In this document: positions 11,370-23,029 of the stretch, piece after piece
How positions within the stretch are numbered: the first letter of the stretch is position 1
Layout of the letters: every line of letters starts with the position of its first letter
Assembly (NCBI RefSeq): GCF_014356525.2
Contig: NC_052515.1
Coordinates: 16,686,993-16,750,992, forward strand
DNA from: Nilaparvata lugens
Taxonomy: Eukaryota > Arthropoda > Insecta > Hemiptera > Delphacidae
Direction of reading: 5' to 3'
DNA: 64,000 nt
Translations under genes and position numbers: made by a program
Notes under the pieces: model-generated
Database searches by the model: none
What the model saw: the letters and a program-made list of their open reading frames with translations, nothing else
Told to the model about the DNA's origin: nothing

Positions 11370-12405
11370 TTTCACACAACACTAAAGCTGCTATAACAAT
11401 TAATGGAAGCATAGAATGATGTGATAGTACATCAAATTGAAGAGAATTGAATCCTTTACAACCCAACGTCCAGTAATTATTTTTTCTATGCATTGTTGTT
11501 GAGTAATAAGCCTTGAAAGTGGAAAAAGTTGGAAGAAAAACTGTATTTTCAAAAATGTCACAATTTTAAAAGTGAATATCTCGAAAACTGAAGGACATAT
11601 CAAAAAACTCCACTCCACGAAACTTGTAGGAAATTTATCTGGCTTCATTTTTGTTCTGTTATTCATGTCGCTGAAATGCATTATTTCCAAGATACATGCG
11701 TGTAAGCCAGAAATGAAAAACGGAACTTTCAAACCACCCTCATCCCTTGAGCACAAGGGGTGGGGATTAGGACTTTTAATATATCCACCTCCTAACTAGT
11801 CAAAACTAAGCTGTAAAGTCAAATATTGTGTTCCAAACGTTCCCTCTAAACTTCCCTGTCAATTCATCTATTGTTGTTGAACTGAAGATTTTGCACTCAA
11901 CACTATAACGGCTGCAACAATCGTAGGGAGATGCGTAAAATAATGAAATAATACATGAAATCAAAGAGAATATGATGCTCTATGAGCTTTATATGTGCAT
12001 GATAAGCACATTTCAATTAATCGTTGAAAAGTTTAAGGCGAAAATGATGAAAAAATCGGAGCCGGAAGGGTTTTTCTTAAAATGCAACACTTTCGAGAGC
12101 TCATACCTAGAACACTAAAAGATATATGAAAGAATGTTACAGACGAAACTTGTAGGCTGATTTGTATGCTTTAATTTTGCATTCCAATAAAATTCCCGAA
12201 AGACGCATATTTTTCGAGATATGTGCAAAAAACTAAAATATGGTACTTTCAAACCACCCTCACCCCCCTTAGCACAGGGGGTAGGAGTGAGGACTATTGA
12301 TATGTTTAGTTTACTCCCTTACTATCCTTAAAAGAGCTGCGGGGTTAAAAATTGTGTTCCAAACATTTCCCTCTATACCTTTTTTTGAGCATTCGTTGCC
12401 TGCAC
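11370..12405 (+). repeat. Dimer of a ~520-bp satellite-like repeat
   Basis: Two diverged monomers in tandem (about 11370-11890 and 11891-12405). Shared landmarks are CACTCAACACTA, a ...ATATCTCGAAAACT-like stretch, TTTCAAACCACCCTCA, AGCACAAGGGGT / AGCACAGGGGGT, TTGATATGTT-like and TTGTGTTCCAAAC. The spacing between equivalent landmarks is about 528. The same monomers occur at 41755-42010 (partial) and 46690-47545 (about one and a half to two). No coding capacity. Confidence 0.7.
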
Positions 12406-12892
12406 TAATTATAATATTCATCAGTAATAATTAAATAAGTGCAATCTTACATTTATTTCCATCTGTACTCCATTGTTGCCTTATTCTCTTCTTTTTCTTC
12501 TCACACTTCTCGTTATTGTCAGATTGATGTGCAAGTGTGTGAATGTTACTTCGTGAGAACTATAAAAATGATCTCACTTGTGTATCCGTTATTCATCTGT
12601 AGTTATCCATCTGCTTTTTGATTTTCCTGTATGAATTTTTCCCTGCCACTTATTACTATTATCTCAAACGTGATGGGTTATATGTCAGAGAGGGCTTTGG
12701 TGACCCAACTCTGCCCTCTCTTTTTCCTTCAAATTGTATGTTTTCTCACTAAGATCATTAATAGAGTGTCCTTGAATAGAGTATCACATTCAACTGTTAA
12801 TGAATAATAGGCTACATCTTATTCTACTCGTTGGCCTATTTCAATTTTTCCCCAAATTTGATATCAGTAGGCTATTACTTAGAACTAGCAGG

Positions 12893-13310
12893 TAACCCGT
12901 GCTCCACAAGGGTCTATTTCAAAACATGACCGAGTGGAATCTTGAAGAGTTTGAAATATCTCTAGAACATCCTTGGTTGATTGAGAATCTATATTCAAAA
13001 TGTCAAGCTGATCATTTCAGTAATTCAGACGTGATGATGCGTCAAACCAGGACCTTCCATATACTACTGGACCTGAGCCTAGAAAAAAAATGGCCGTAGT
13101 ATTTGGTGGTCCTATAGAAATTCCTTTTTAGAGAGCATCTCAGTTTGTCCAGTTCCCGTTTATCAATGGCGGCTACCAACTATGGCGGCCATTTTTTTGT
13201 AGGTGCAGGTGCAGTATATAGAAGTCCTGGTCAAACATAATTTTCCTATCCCATACATGCATAAGCCAGTCCTTTCCAATTCTATAGTATAGATGATGAA
13301 TAGATGGATG
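12893..13310 (+). mobile_element. Dispersed element beginning ACTAGCAGGTAACCCGTGCT
   Basis: The head ACTAGCAGGTAACCCGTGCT and the tail TTTTCCTATCCC...CATAAGCCAGTC resemble widespread insect short elements. Parts recur at 21340-21480 (GACGTGATGATGCGTC-like block and the tail). The open frame across the start is incidental. The class (RTE tail, Helitron or SINE) is not determined. Confidence 0.4.
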
Positions 13311-13943
13311 ATTAATCAGTATTTTCGAATGAGAATATGACAATCTTCCAATTTAAAAAAATGAATTTAGATTCAAAATGACGGTTCCAAGATGGTGGAC
13401 CAAAATTTTGATGCGCCAGAAAATCAGTTATTATTTATTCGTATTTTTTATTCGTTTAGGATCAGACCTATCTTCGAATTTCCCGTTTGAAAGAAAGATT
13501 GAGGTGTTTCCATACTCTTTACCAACTATGTAATATAGTGAAGGTATGGAAAAAGATGATGTTAAATATTGAAGACTGTAAAAAAACGGAAGATTTCGGT
13601 GACAAGTTTGTTAGAAAAATAGTAGGTGAAGGGAAGGGAATTTGGCACTTACTTTGTTGTCCAGCAAGGGATTTTCAGGGCACAAATAACGTCACCAGTG
13701 GTGGACGTTTGAGACGGCAAGGGTCTCCACGTAGATGGCACGGTCTCGTTGAAGAAGAGTAGAGACAGCACGGGTCTCGAGCTAGCTCACGGAGCTGGCA
13801 TGGCGTACAAACATACGTTCAGTCGTGTACTGATTCGTAGAATAGCGAAATACAATTGTGCCATTGTTCTTCACCCTTATCGCGAATTGCGTAATGCCAG
13901 GAACGGTTGGGGAGGCGAAATAGAAAGAGAAATAAGAGAGAGA
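13311..13943. other. Unannotated DNA with a GC-richer block
   Basis: Positions 13660-13920 are less AT-rich than their surroundings and hold two overlapping open frames (91 and 68 codons) without recognisable domains. A decayed exon or repeat is possible. I cannot assign it. Confidence 0.3.
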
Positions 13944-14095
13944 TTGATTGATTGAGTACTTTATTTATGTAGATTACAATATATACTGTCTTATACACTT
14001 ATATACAATAGCTTACAATACAGCAAAATTATAGATGAATTTACATGATATAGACTAAGAAAATAATTATTGAACTGTATATGATATGAAAAAGC
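13944..14095 (-). mobile_element. 3' end of a LINE
   Basis: Read on the minus strand it ends ACATAAATAAAGTACTCAAT followed by CAAT repeats, which looks like a poly(A) signal plus a simple tandem tail as seen at RTE/Jockey-type 3' ends. There is no coding part. It abuts the second copy of the 1.8-kb repeat. Confidence 0.4.
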
Positions 14096-15871
14096 AATGA
14101 ATATTCAATTGAGTTTTTCAGCGGAAAAACGTGGAAGCACATTCAATTATGCGTGACCATGTCCTTGCCTGGTCACGTGATTATCTTGTGACTCACTTCT
14201 TACTGTCAGCATTGGTTGGATGGGTTGCATTGGTGCTTTCAGTAATGAATGCTGACAGATTGAAGTGAATCTCACTATAGAATGTCTGAAGGAGGGTGAG
14301 TTTAAAGGGTGGGATGGGGTACAACGGCGCCATTTTACCAATAAACCAACCCCCCACTGCATTAGAGTGACCCCCACCCTAGATTAGGAGAATGAGTTAT
14401 CTGCATTCTCTTTTAACTCTTTAATGAATATAAATCTATTCTCTTTGCATTGAAAATTGAGACGGCTGGATGTTAAGAATAATGTGACTTACAAATTTGA
14501 GAAATGTGGAAACTTAGTAGAACTTTCATCTTGTAAAATTTTTATTTTTTGAGAGCAGGTTTGTAAAAAAATATGAATAATTGAAAATCTACATGCAACA
14601 TTGTTCACCAGTAATATTTTTCTCATCAAACGTACAGACAGTACCATGCCTATGGTTCTATCAGGTATTATACTACCTACAGGTATATAGGAAGCCCTGG
14701 TTCTATATAGTCGAATAATTGTTGGACCTTTTCCTTATATTAAACGCATCATAAGAAAATATGTATTTCTGGGCTGTTCCAATACAAACGTTTAATCAAT
14801 TTTAGAATAGTATTTCACGTCACAAGGATGGGAAGTGGCCGCTTGCAGGGCCGAGAATGATGTTTCTAGTCGAGGCGTTAGCCAAGACTAGTATTTAATT
14901 CCAGCCCTGCAAGAGAAATTCACGGCCAAGTAAAATACACTTTTTTGACATAATAATCTAATTAAGAATAATTATTGGGAAATAGAAAACATCACCTGCT
15001 TGTGCTGGAGTTACTACATGCATTCTATAAACATAACCTAGTTTAAAAATTCCGAATCAGAAATTTTGATAAAACTTCCACCTCGAGCGCTGAAGACGTT
15101 TTTATTGTAGCAGTTTTGCTGCTCCTATTTTGGAACTAATAAACACACTCGACTGTAAAGAAAACATACCATTTTATATGTTCTTCAGAATCTATATGAA
15201 AGCGAAATGGCACTGACTGACTGACTCACTCACTCACTCACTCGCATAACTAAAAATCTACCGGACCAAAAACGTTCAAATTTGGTATGTATGCTCAGTT
15301 GGCCATTTAGAGGCGCACTAAGAAATCTTTTGGCAATATTTTAACTCTAAGGGTTGTTTTTAAGGGTTTAAAGTTCGTCTTTTAGCATGTATATTCTTCT
15401 TCTCCCAATCTCTTAATTATAATTGAAATTTTCATATCATATGTTACTATAGAACTATAATCTAGATAGAGTACCTCTTCGAAACAGTTGTTAACTGGCA
15501 ACTAAATTAATAATTTTGTCAGGTTGGCATTAAGTAGAGTTGACTTTGTTAGGTTGGCACCAAGGTGAAGACTTAAATGCATTTATCGCGGAAAAATTGA
15601 TTGGGCACTGCTACTTCAATCCTGGGAATATTATATTACTAGCCGTCAGGCTCGCTTCGCTCGCCATATCCGTTTAGCCAGACGTTTAGTCTGGACCCCC
15701 GACTGGATTGTCCTAACATATGATAAAAATGCTCAAATGAAAAATGCAGGCGAGCGAAGCGAGCCTGCTGATCTCATTCTTGGACGATCCAATCGGGGGT
15801 CCAGGGGGTGGAGCCCCCTTGCTAGACGGATATGGCGAGCGAAGCGAGCCTGACGGCTAGTATATAATATA
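14096..15871 (+). repeat. 1.8-kb dispersed repeat, copy 2
   Basis: Close copy of 4249-6046 in the same orientation. Its right end lies at the TA target site of the DNA transposon that follows, so that element inserted at or next to the end of the repeat. Confidence 0.85.
15191..15860 (+). mobile_element. Non-autonomous Helitron within copy 2
   Basis: It has the same signature as the copy at 5362: A|TCTATATGAAAGCG at the left, CGGCTAG|T at the right, a (CTGA/CTCA)n tract, and a 3' foldback of about 220 bases. One A-to-G change disturbs the usual TATAAAAG near the 5' end. Confidence 0.75.
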
Positions 15872-17949
15872 GAGGGTGATTCATAATTATGGTTAAAATA
15901 TTTTATACATGATAGTAGAGGTGAAAATAAGAAAAAAATTCATATAAACATATATCCATAAACGCTTCATTAGCGAGCTTTACAGGGTGAAAGATTTCGC
16001 CCGGAATTCAGTTCCTCTGATGAAATACACGATGCTGAATTGTTGGGCGACTAGTTTTTGAGAAACTTATGCTGGATTCATATGGAAAAATATCTGAAAA
16101 ATTGAATAAAAACTAGTCTGGAAGCTGTAGTGTGAGTAGTTTTTGAGAAAAAAGTTTAAATATGCAAAAAATCTAAGTAGAAAAAACAAGACTTCTACGT
16201 TTGATGCCAATAACTTTATTCAATGACCAGTAAAAAATAATTTTTCGCAATAAAAATGTAGAGAATTTAATTCTGAAAAGAATGATGTAAGCTGTGAAAC
16301 TAAATTCAAATAAAAGTTGAATAAAATGTATTCTTATGTAGTACATTACACCACAAAAATTTGCTGTTTTATGAGGAGAGAACTTATAACTCATAAGTTG
16401 TAGCTGATTGCAAATAAATATTCGGTTTTTTATGAAAAGTTTTTTTATATGAAAGTAGCATATCTAAATGACATTAAACTTTACCAAAGACTAGTAGATT
16501 ATGCTATTAAGCCTGGGAGGAAGCTCGAACAGAAGTAGATGATCTCTATGATTCTGCCCAAATGTTTACTGAAAACTGATGTTGTGGAAGATTGGATTGA
16601 TGGCATGAGGATTCTCAGCTGCCCAAATATGTTGGTTGTGGACGTTAACGATAGCTGTTCTTGTAAAGTATGTTCGTCAGTAAATAAAACGGTTGTTAAA
16701 AAGTTTGGGTTAACAAGTTTTTCTAAAAAACCATCGGCAAATACCAGCACCAGGAATACAGTCTCGTGGCAATAGAGTTTGAACTTTATGGAGGTGGTAT
16801 GGATGAATTGTTGCTCTTTTAGTATCCTCCAAATAATAGATTGATTGACATTAAACTGCACTGACAATTCTCTGTGCTCTTCTCTGGATGTTCATAAATT
16901 TCGTTAAGAACTTGTTCTTCTAACTCAACAGTCATAGTAGATCGGGGTCTGCTGCATAAATGTGCTCTTTGGATATCAAGAATCTGTTCCAGACAGACGT
17001 TGATGAATAGTGACAAAAAACCTTGAACTTAGATATACTATAGGTTAGGAAAGTTCTCTTGATACAAACTCTTGCTTCAGTAATTACAGTACTGTCCCCT
17101 CTATACATTAAAAAATGCATGTCAGCAATTCGGAGTATGAATAATGTCTAAATTACCTGCCATTTTTTAAAAAGTTAACACTTAACACAAAAGGAAAGTG
17201 GGATGGTTACAAATAACTGGTTAATAAATAAACAAAAAACACAGCGCGGTTACAGTAGGCCTAACGTACAGTTTTTTTTTTTGTTCAACAGTGAGCTAAA
17301 ATATTTCTGAAATAATTTTCAGCTGATAATTTCTTTTAAATATTTTCTTATTTAAAACATAATAAATCAGCTGTTTGGAACAGCTGTTTAAAACTATGTT
17401 TTATTTGCAATCAGCTACAACCTATGAGTATTCCTAGTTCTCTCCTCATAAAACAGCAAATTTTTGTGGTGTAATGTACTACATAAGAATACATTTTATT
17501 TAACTTTTATGAATTAGTTCACACAGCTTACATCATTCTTTTCAGAATTAAATTCTCTACAATTTTTATTGCGAAAAATTATTTGTTTACTGGTCATTAA
17601 AGAAAGTTATTGGGCATCAAACGTAGAAGTCTGTGTTTTTCTACTTAGATTTTTGCATATTTCAACTTTTTTCTCAAAAACTACTCACACTACAGCTTCC
17701 AGACTAGTTTTATTCAATTTTTCAGATATTTTTCCATATGAATCCAGCATAAGTTTCTCAAAAACTAGTCCCCAAACAATTCAGCATCGGTGTATTTCAC
17801 CAGAGGAACTGAATTTCGGGCGAAATCTTTCACTCTGTATAGCTCGCTAATGAAGCGTTTATGGATATATGTTTATATGAACTTTTTTTCTTATTTTTAA
17901 TTCTACTAGCACGTATTTAAATATTTTACCATAATTATGAATCACTCTG
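15872..17949 (-). mobile_element. Tc1/IS630-type DNA transposon with ~550-bp inverted repeats
   Basis: The ends are GAGGGTGATTCATAATTATG (left) and, read inward from the right, CAGAGTGATTCATAATTATG. Both are flanked by TA (15870-15871 and 17950-17951), the target duplication of Tc1/mariner-like elements. The inverted repeats run on to about 16418 and back to 17400, with only scattered differences. The interior (16419-17399) carries a decayed transposase on the minus strand. Long arms like these are unusual for this superfamily. Confidence 0.8.
16499..17120 (-). pseudogene. Decayed Tc1/IS630-type transposase
   Basis: The intact enzyme would cut and paste the element through an RNase-H-fold DDE/D domain. 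What is left lies in three minus-strand frames. Starting near 17120 are an MHF..Y and A..CIKRTF-like N-terminal helix-turn-helix region and RFLISKEHI. In the next frame come SRPRSTMTVELEEQVLNEIY and EHPEKSTEN. In the third come SVQFNVNQSIIWRILKEQQ and PNFLTTVLFTDE, the latter holding the first catalytic Asp motif. The shifts between frames, and a truncated C-terminus lacking the later catalytic residues, make it non-functional. The family resembles the common insect transposases with a DUF4817-like HTH. That assignment is from memory of the motifs. Confidence 0.65.
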
Positions 17950-18047
17950 TATATATAATTCATTCTATAACAGGTTTAAAGGTTTGTATTTGTTGGATGG
18001 GTTGGGGGATGGTTGTCATGTGATCGTTCTAGGGCCGACAGTTTTTG

Positions 18048-19979
18048 TCATTTGTTCCAAAATATGTTTTTTAAAGTCAGGATGAAACTCGCTCGGCTCT
18101 CGATGGACCTGATAGAAACAGGAAGTGCATTCCATGCACGACAGGCACTGACTAAGAAGGATTTTGTGAAAATAGTAGTTCGATGATTGGGTATCCTTAA
18201 AGTACTTTCTCCGGTTCTAGTATGTGAAGCATCTATCCTCCTACCTTCAGAGACAAATTTGAAATCATCTTTAAAATAGTTCGGATTACCGTATTTCAAG
18301 ATATCTCTAACAAGCTTGACTATTCGAAAAAGCCTTTGATCAGGAAGCTTCAATGTTGAACTAGCAATGTTGGCTGGGGTGATATGATCATGGCGTTGAA
18401 GAGAGTAGACGAAACGTAGACAATAATTTTGGCACCGCTGTAGTTTATCATTCAGAGTGACTTGTTAAGAACAGAATTACAATACATTAAATGTGGGAAG
18501 ATGAGAGATTGAACCAATAATGATTTAATGTTTCTAGGGAGAATATCGTGCATTTTCTTTAATGCATGCATGGCTGAGAATACCTTTTTACAAGTTTTGT
18601 TCACTTGTTCTGACCAGTCGAGAGTATTATTCATATTAATGCCTAAATTTCTAACTGAGCTACAGTAAGAAATGTCATTACCGTCTACACTAATTTTGTG
18701 AATCGATTCAAGGTCAATATTGTTTATAAGACGAGAATATCCAATTATAATGGGTTGTGTTTTGATGGGATTAAGCTTGAGGCCATTTTTCTTTGTCCAT
18801 TCCACTAACGAATTGATATCCTGATTCATTATACCAACGGTTTCATTAATTTTTGTTATGGGACAGCTTAAATAGATTTGAAGGTCGTCTGCATAAGTAT
18901 GGAAACTGGAGAATTTGATAATGGAAGAAAGGTCATTAGCATACAAAGTGAAGAGGAGAGGGCCTGAAATTGAACCTTGTGGTACTCCATGCATTACGTT
19001 TTTCTAAGTAGACTTTTTGTCACCGACAGATACACATTGTTTCCTACCTAATAGATAGGATTTAAACCAAACTAACGATTTGTGACTGAAACCAAGAATA
19101 GCCAACTTATTCAGAAGGACTGTATGATCAACAGTATCAAATGCTTTAGAAAAATCAAATAGGGTGAGGATGGTGCATTTTTTGGTCCATAGCTGACCTT
19201 ATATCATCAGTGACACGAAGCAGAGCTGTCTCAGTTGAATGGAATTTTCTAAAGCCTGATTGAAAGTTATGAAACTTACTATTGTTGTCTAGAAATTTTA
19301 CAACTTGAGCATGAATGAGTCTTTCTAGCACTTTGGACAATGCAGGTAAAATACTGATTGGTCTAAAATCCTCAACTTTATTGGGTGATGGAACTTTATG
19401 TAGAGGGCGAACCAGAGCAAACTTCCAGTTTTCAGGGAAATTGCCTTCTTCAAGTGACTTGTTAAAAATGTATGTAATGGTTGGTAAAACAGCAAATAAC
19501 ATCTTCTTGATAAATTTAATAGGAATTTTGTCTACACCTGTAGCATTACTATGAATACGTTGAATTGCTCTGAAAGTGTCTTCTTCTGAGATTGGATGGA
19601 AATGAATTGATCAGTAATGGTAAATCTAAGTTTGTAACCTGCTCTTCAAGATCTGATTAGCAATGACAACTTCGTCGCGTTGGTTAGAGTGTGAAACGAA
19701 ATGGTCATTTATATTGTTCAATGGTAGGTCAATTAGTGGATTCGATTTATGTTTGCCAAGCCCGAATTCTTTTATTCCCTGCCAAAGTGATTTAGACTCT
19801 TGTCTATTGTTTGTCATAAACGAATTCAAGTACCTAATCTTTGAGTTCCGTAATTCCTGTTTAACTCTATTTCTAAGGCTCCTATACTCTATCAAACTGT
19901 CCAAGTCAAATGTCTTTTTAAATTTTCTATATGCTTTGTCTCTATGTCCCATCATCTTAAGTATGTCTTCATCATCCAC
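18048..19979 (-). pseudogene. LINE reverse transcriptase (broken)
   Basis: The first piece (19979-19626) is the linker between endonuclease and RT (RNRVKQELRNSKIRYLNSF). The second (19502-19155) covers the RT fingers: FPENWKFALVRPLHK, FRPISILPALSKVLERL and FQSGFRKFHSTETALL. The third (18994-18452) carries the palm with [20 protein letters not shown] and YADD, then the thumb. The last (18353-18048) is the C-terminal end with SFLVSACRAWNALPVSIR. The stretch 18995-19154 between pieces two and three should hold the first catalytic Asp (a KAFD-like string is readable around 19140). Frameshifts make the copy inactive. Confidence 0.8.
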
Positions 19980-20127
19980 GGTACTCGTCGTTTTCTATTA
20001 ATCCTCCTTGTCACATAAGGTGCATGTTTGTCATACAAAGTCAGAGTCCAATTCTCGAAAGTCTTGACCATGTCATCAACTGAAGGTAATGCTTCAATTT
20101 GATGCCATGGAGTCTGAGCCACATCAG

Positions 20128-20975
20128 TCAGGAAGGCGGCTTCATCAAAGCTTTTGAATCTCTATAAGTTATAATTTTCTGTTCTGGCTTAGGTATCTTA
20201 TGGGAAAGTACACAGTAGATCAAATCATGTCCAGAAATAGCTGGGACTGGGATTTGGCCTGCTTGAACAACATCGTTAGGATGACTAACAATGAGAAGGT
20301 CAATGAGTGTGTCAGATTCATTGGTATGATGAGTTGGATCGAGAGGTAAAATAGTCATGTTTAGGCATTGGAAAATAGTAGTCAGTTGAAAGAAGTCAAA
20401 GTTACGATTTTTCATGTTCAAGTTGGTGTTCATATCCCCATAACTAGTATACGGCTATAACAAGGCATAAGAGAAAGCAAGGCATTTTCGAAATCTGTAA
20501 AATGACCTATTTTTTGTGGGCGATAACAGATACCAACGAGTAATTTATCAGTACTAGATAAGGATAATTCAAGTAGCATAAACTCTGGTCTGGAACAATA
20601 CTCTTGTTTAGATGTGATTAAAACTTTTGTTTTGATACCATCTTTCACATAAATTGTTACACCCCCACAAGCTTTATTAAATCTATCATCCCGGAAAAGA
20701 TTATATCCAGGTAATGCAACAAAATTTGTTGAAATACTAGGCTTCAAAAATGATTCGGAAATTCCAATTATATTGAAGTTCTGAAAACGGAAGATTGCTC
20801 TGAGTTCATCAATGTGGCAGCTGAGGGATTGGACGTTAAGGTGAGCAGCCTTGAAAAGTTTTTTGGAAGAGTGGAGCTTATTTGCTAGAAACATACCTGC
20901 GTCATTATAACTATTATTGAAATAATCATACCTACATGAGGGCGAGCGAGCTGACGTCTCAGTGAGAGGCATCAT
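20128..20975 (-). pseudogene. LINE apurinic-like endonuclease domain (broken)
   Basis: This domain nicks the target for retrotransposition. The upstream frame (20975-20430) shows HLNVQSLSCHIDELRAIF, NIIGISESFL (catalytic Glu region), GGVTIYVKDG, LLELSLS and VGICYRP. The downstream frame (20433-20128) shows DTLIDLLIVS and PAISGHDLIYCVL, the SGHD-type His/Asp end of the APE domain. The two frames overlap by a few bases, so one frameshift at about 20430 separates them. Confidence 0.7.
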
Positions 20976-21045
20976 GGAAGCAGCAGACCAATCGTGAACC
21001 GACCTCAGAACGACACATGACGGGGAAAATGGGGATGAAACTGAT

Positions 21046-21280
21046 AAAACTTAACCTAAATAAAAAAGTCTCTTGATTCGAGTGCACCTGTATGCCTTGA
21101 CAGTTCGGCTCCCTTCACTAGTTAAAAACACTAGTTCAAAACAGAGAGAGAGAGAAGTAGGATTGAACAGATGATTAAGAAGATAGGAGAAGAATGAGAA
21201 GATAGAAAATGAAACCACTATTTTATCTATAACCAATCACAATCAAAGTGAGCAAAGCATAACAAACTGGAACAAATATG
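21046..21280. other. Unannotated non-coding DNA
   Basis: Boundary sequence upstream of the LINE. Nothing recognised. Confidence 0.25.
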
Positions 21281-21339
21281 AGAAATTGAAAACTTGACGT
21301 AATGATATCTTGAAGAGTTGAAAATGAGCCAATAATCAT

Positions 21340-21480
21340 CCTCGGTTAATTAAGAATATTTGCAAAATTTCAAGTTAATCAGTTCAGTAGTTCAAACGTG
21401 ATGATGCATCAAAATGACTAATTTTCCTATCCCGTACGTGTATAAGCCAGTTCTTCCCTTTTAGTGTAGATGTCCAAGAG
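21340..21480 (+). repeat. Partial copy of the ACTAGCAGG... element
   Basis: It shares the AAACGTGATGATGCATCAAA block and the TTTTCCTATCCCGTACGTG / ATAAGCCAGT tail with 12893-13310, but lacks the head. Confidence 0.4.
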
Positions 21481-21564
21481 CCGTATTTTCAAACAATTCA
21501 AATCACTGTCTCAGCCAAGTAATCATTGACGATGATTCCATTGAGATCCACTCCACTTTATAAT

Positions 21565-21966
21565 AGAATATCGGGGCACCGAGCTTCGCTCGTTATTTTT
21601 ATTTATTGATAAACAGAACAAATTCTCCAAAATGATCGTGTTTATATTTCACAGCTGGCTACACGTCATCTTATGAATTTCGGGGATGCGATATATTGAT
21701 TTTTCACATACTCACTCGCTCACTCACTTGTTTACTATCCACAGCTGTTCCAGCCAAGGATGAATTATTATCCTTTTAATGTCGTTCAGCGAGTTTTCCC
21801 AAGGATGAGACTTTTATAAAGCGAATCTTTATATCATAAACCTATTATGTTCCAAATTTTGTGAAAATCGTTAGAGCTGTTTTCGAGATCCGTTAAACAT
21901 AAATAACCAGATATAAAAATAGCCAGATATAAAAATAACCAGATATAGAAATAACCAGATATATAA
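21565..21966 (+). mobile_element. Dispersed element with ATCGGGGCACCGAGCTTCGC head
   Basis: It contains the head ATCGGGGCACCGAGCTTCGC, a CTCACTCGCTCACTCAC tract, TTATCCTTTTAATGTC, TTCAGCGAGTTTTC and an AAATTTTGTGAAAATCGTTA / GAGATCCGTTAAACAT 3' part. It ends in a degenerate 16-base tandem (about 21900-21965, unit roughly AACCAGATATAAAAAT). Related pieces lie at 24340-24480 and 24645-24899. The 3' part is typical of RTE-like LINE or derived SINE tails. The class is uncertain. Confidence 0.45.
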
Positions 21967-22320
21967 ATACAGAAATTGCTCTGCGTGAGGTCTACTGTTC
22001 ACAGAACTACTAGTATTGATGTAGGTGTATGATGAAGAAAAATGTTTGAAGATTAATATTGTTGCTTCAGCAGTCAGCAGCAATATTCATCTTCAAACAT
22101 TTGTTTTCTTATAATATATCTCTACTATGTTTCTATCAAAATAATATAACAGCTGAAGCTATTCTATACTATCAAACGAGCTTAATATAATAGGATAGCA
22201 TCAATGCTGCCTATTCAATGAATGCTAACAGTGTTAGTAGTAAGCTGGGTTGCCAGGTGATCAAACCAAGAGTCTGTCAGGCTACTTCTCCACTTTTGAA
22301 ATATTGCATGGAATTTTGAA

Positions 22321-22877
22321 ATATTCGCATGGAATTTATCACACTTGAGAACTAATACACTTCTAGTTTGTGAACTACATAGATGATAGATCAGTTCTAT
22401 GAACGAAACTCGAGAACACTATAGGGCTGGTTTCCGAGCTCGGGATTCAACTAAGTTCTAGACCTTAAACAGCTGGTGTCAGAAAATTGGCTTTCAAGAA
22501 AAGAGGCGTAGTCATAGTCCACGTTTAAATGAAATTTTGAAAAACTAGAAACTTTATCACAGAATAAAATAAAGATAAAATAGTGTAAAGATTCAACTAT
22601 ATTGAATTATTCAGGAATGCTTCACTCCGTCAAAAACGATTCCAATTATAGAAATGGGAAAATAAAGATTATCATAAAAACTACGACTACGCCCTGTTCC
22701 GGAAAGCCAATTTTCTGACTCCAGCTATTTAAAGTCTAGAACTTAGTTGAATCCCGAGCTCGGAAACCAGCTCTATAGTGTTCTCGTGTTTCGTTCATGG
22801 AACTGATCTATCATCTATGTAGTTCACAAACTAGAAGTGTATTAGTTCTCAAGTGTGATAAATTCCATGCGAATAAT
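22321..22877. repeat. Inverted duplication with a central MITE
   Basis: The outer arms (22321-22421 and 22776-22877) are inverted copies of each other, starting ATTCGCATGGAATTTATCAC. At the centre is the MITE at 22424-22773. The whole segment folds into one long hairpin. Confidence 0.8.
22424..22773. mobile_element. MITE with GGGCTGGTTTCCGAGCTCGG ends
   Basis: 350 bp, terminal inverted repeats of about 90 bp beginning GGGCTGGTTTCCGAGC, TA on both sides (22422-22423 and 22774-22775), no coding. The termini are consistent with a TA-targeting cut-and-paste family. The superfamily is not assigned. Confidence 0.75.
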
Positions 22878-23029
22878 TCAAGAATCATCTGCACTGGAGC
22901 TAACTAGGCCTACTCTATTTGGTGACGAATGACCTTAATTTGAAGAGAAAAGTGGAAGATCAGTTTAATTGCAATAATAATGGTGATAGGCTGTAATAGA
23001 GACCCAAGAGATTCAGGATTCAACCTTGG

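Larger units (their letters stand above)
17953..21045 (-). mobile_element. Non-LTR retrotransposon (LINE), nearly complete ORF2
   Basis: On the minus strand the order is AP-endonuclease, linker, reverse transcriptase, C-terminal domain and a short 3' end near 17953-18045. Several frameshifts and stops split the coding region. The ADDLQIYL form of the RT box and a C-terminal SACRAWNALP motif resemble the CR1/L2/Daphne-like group. I would not name a clade firmly. No ORF1 is seen, so the element is either 5'-truncated or single-ORF. Confidence 0.8.
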
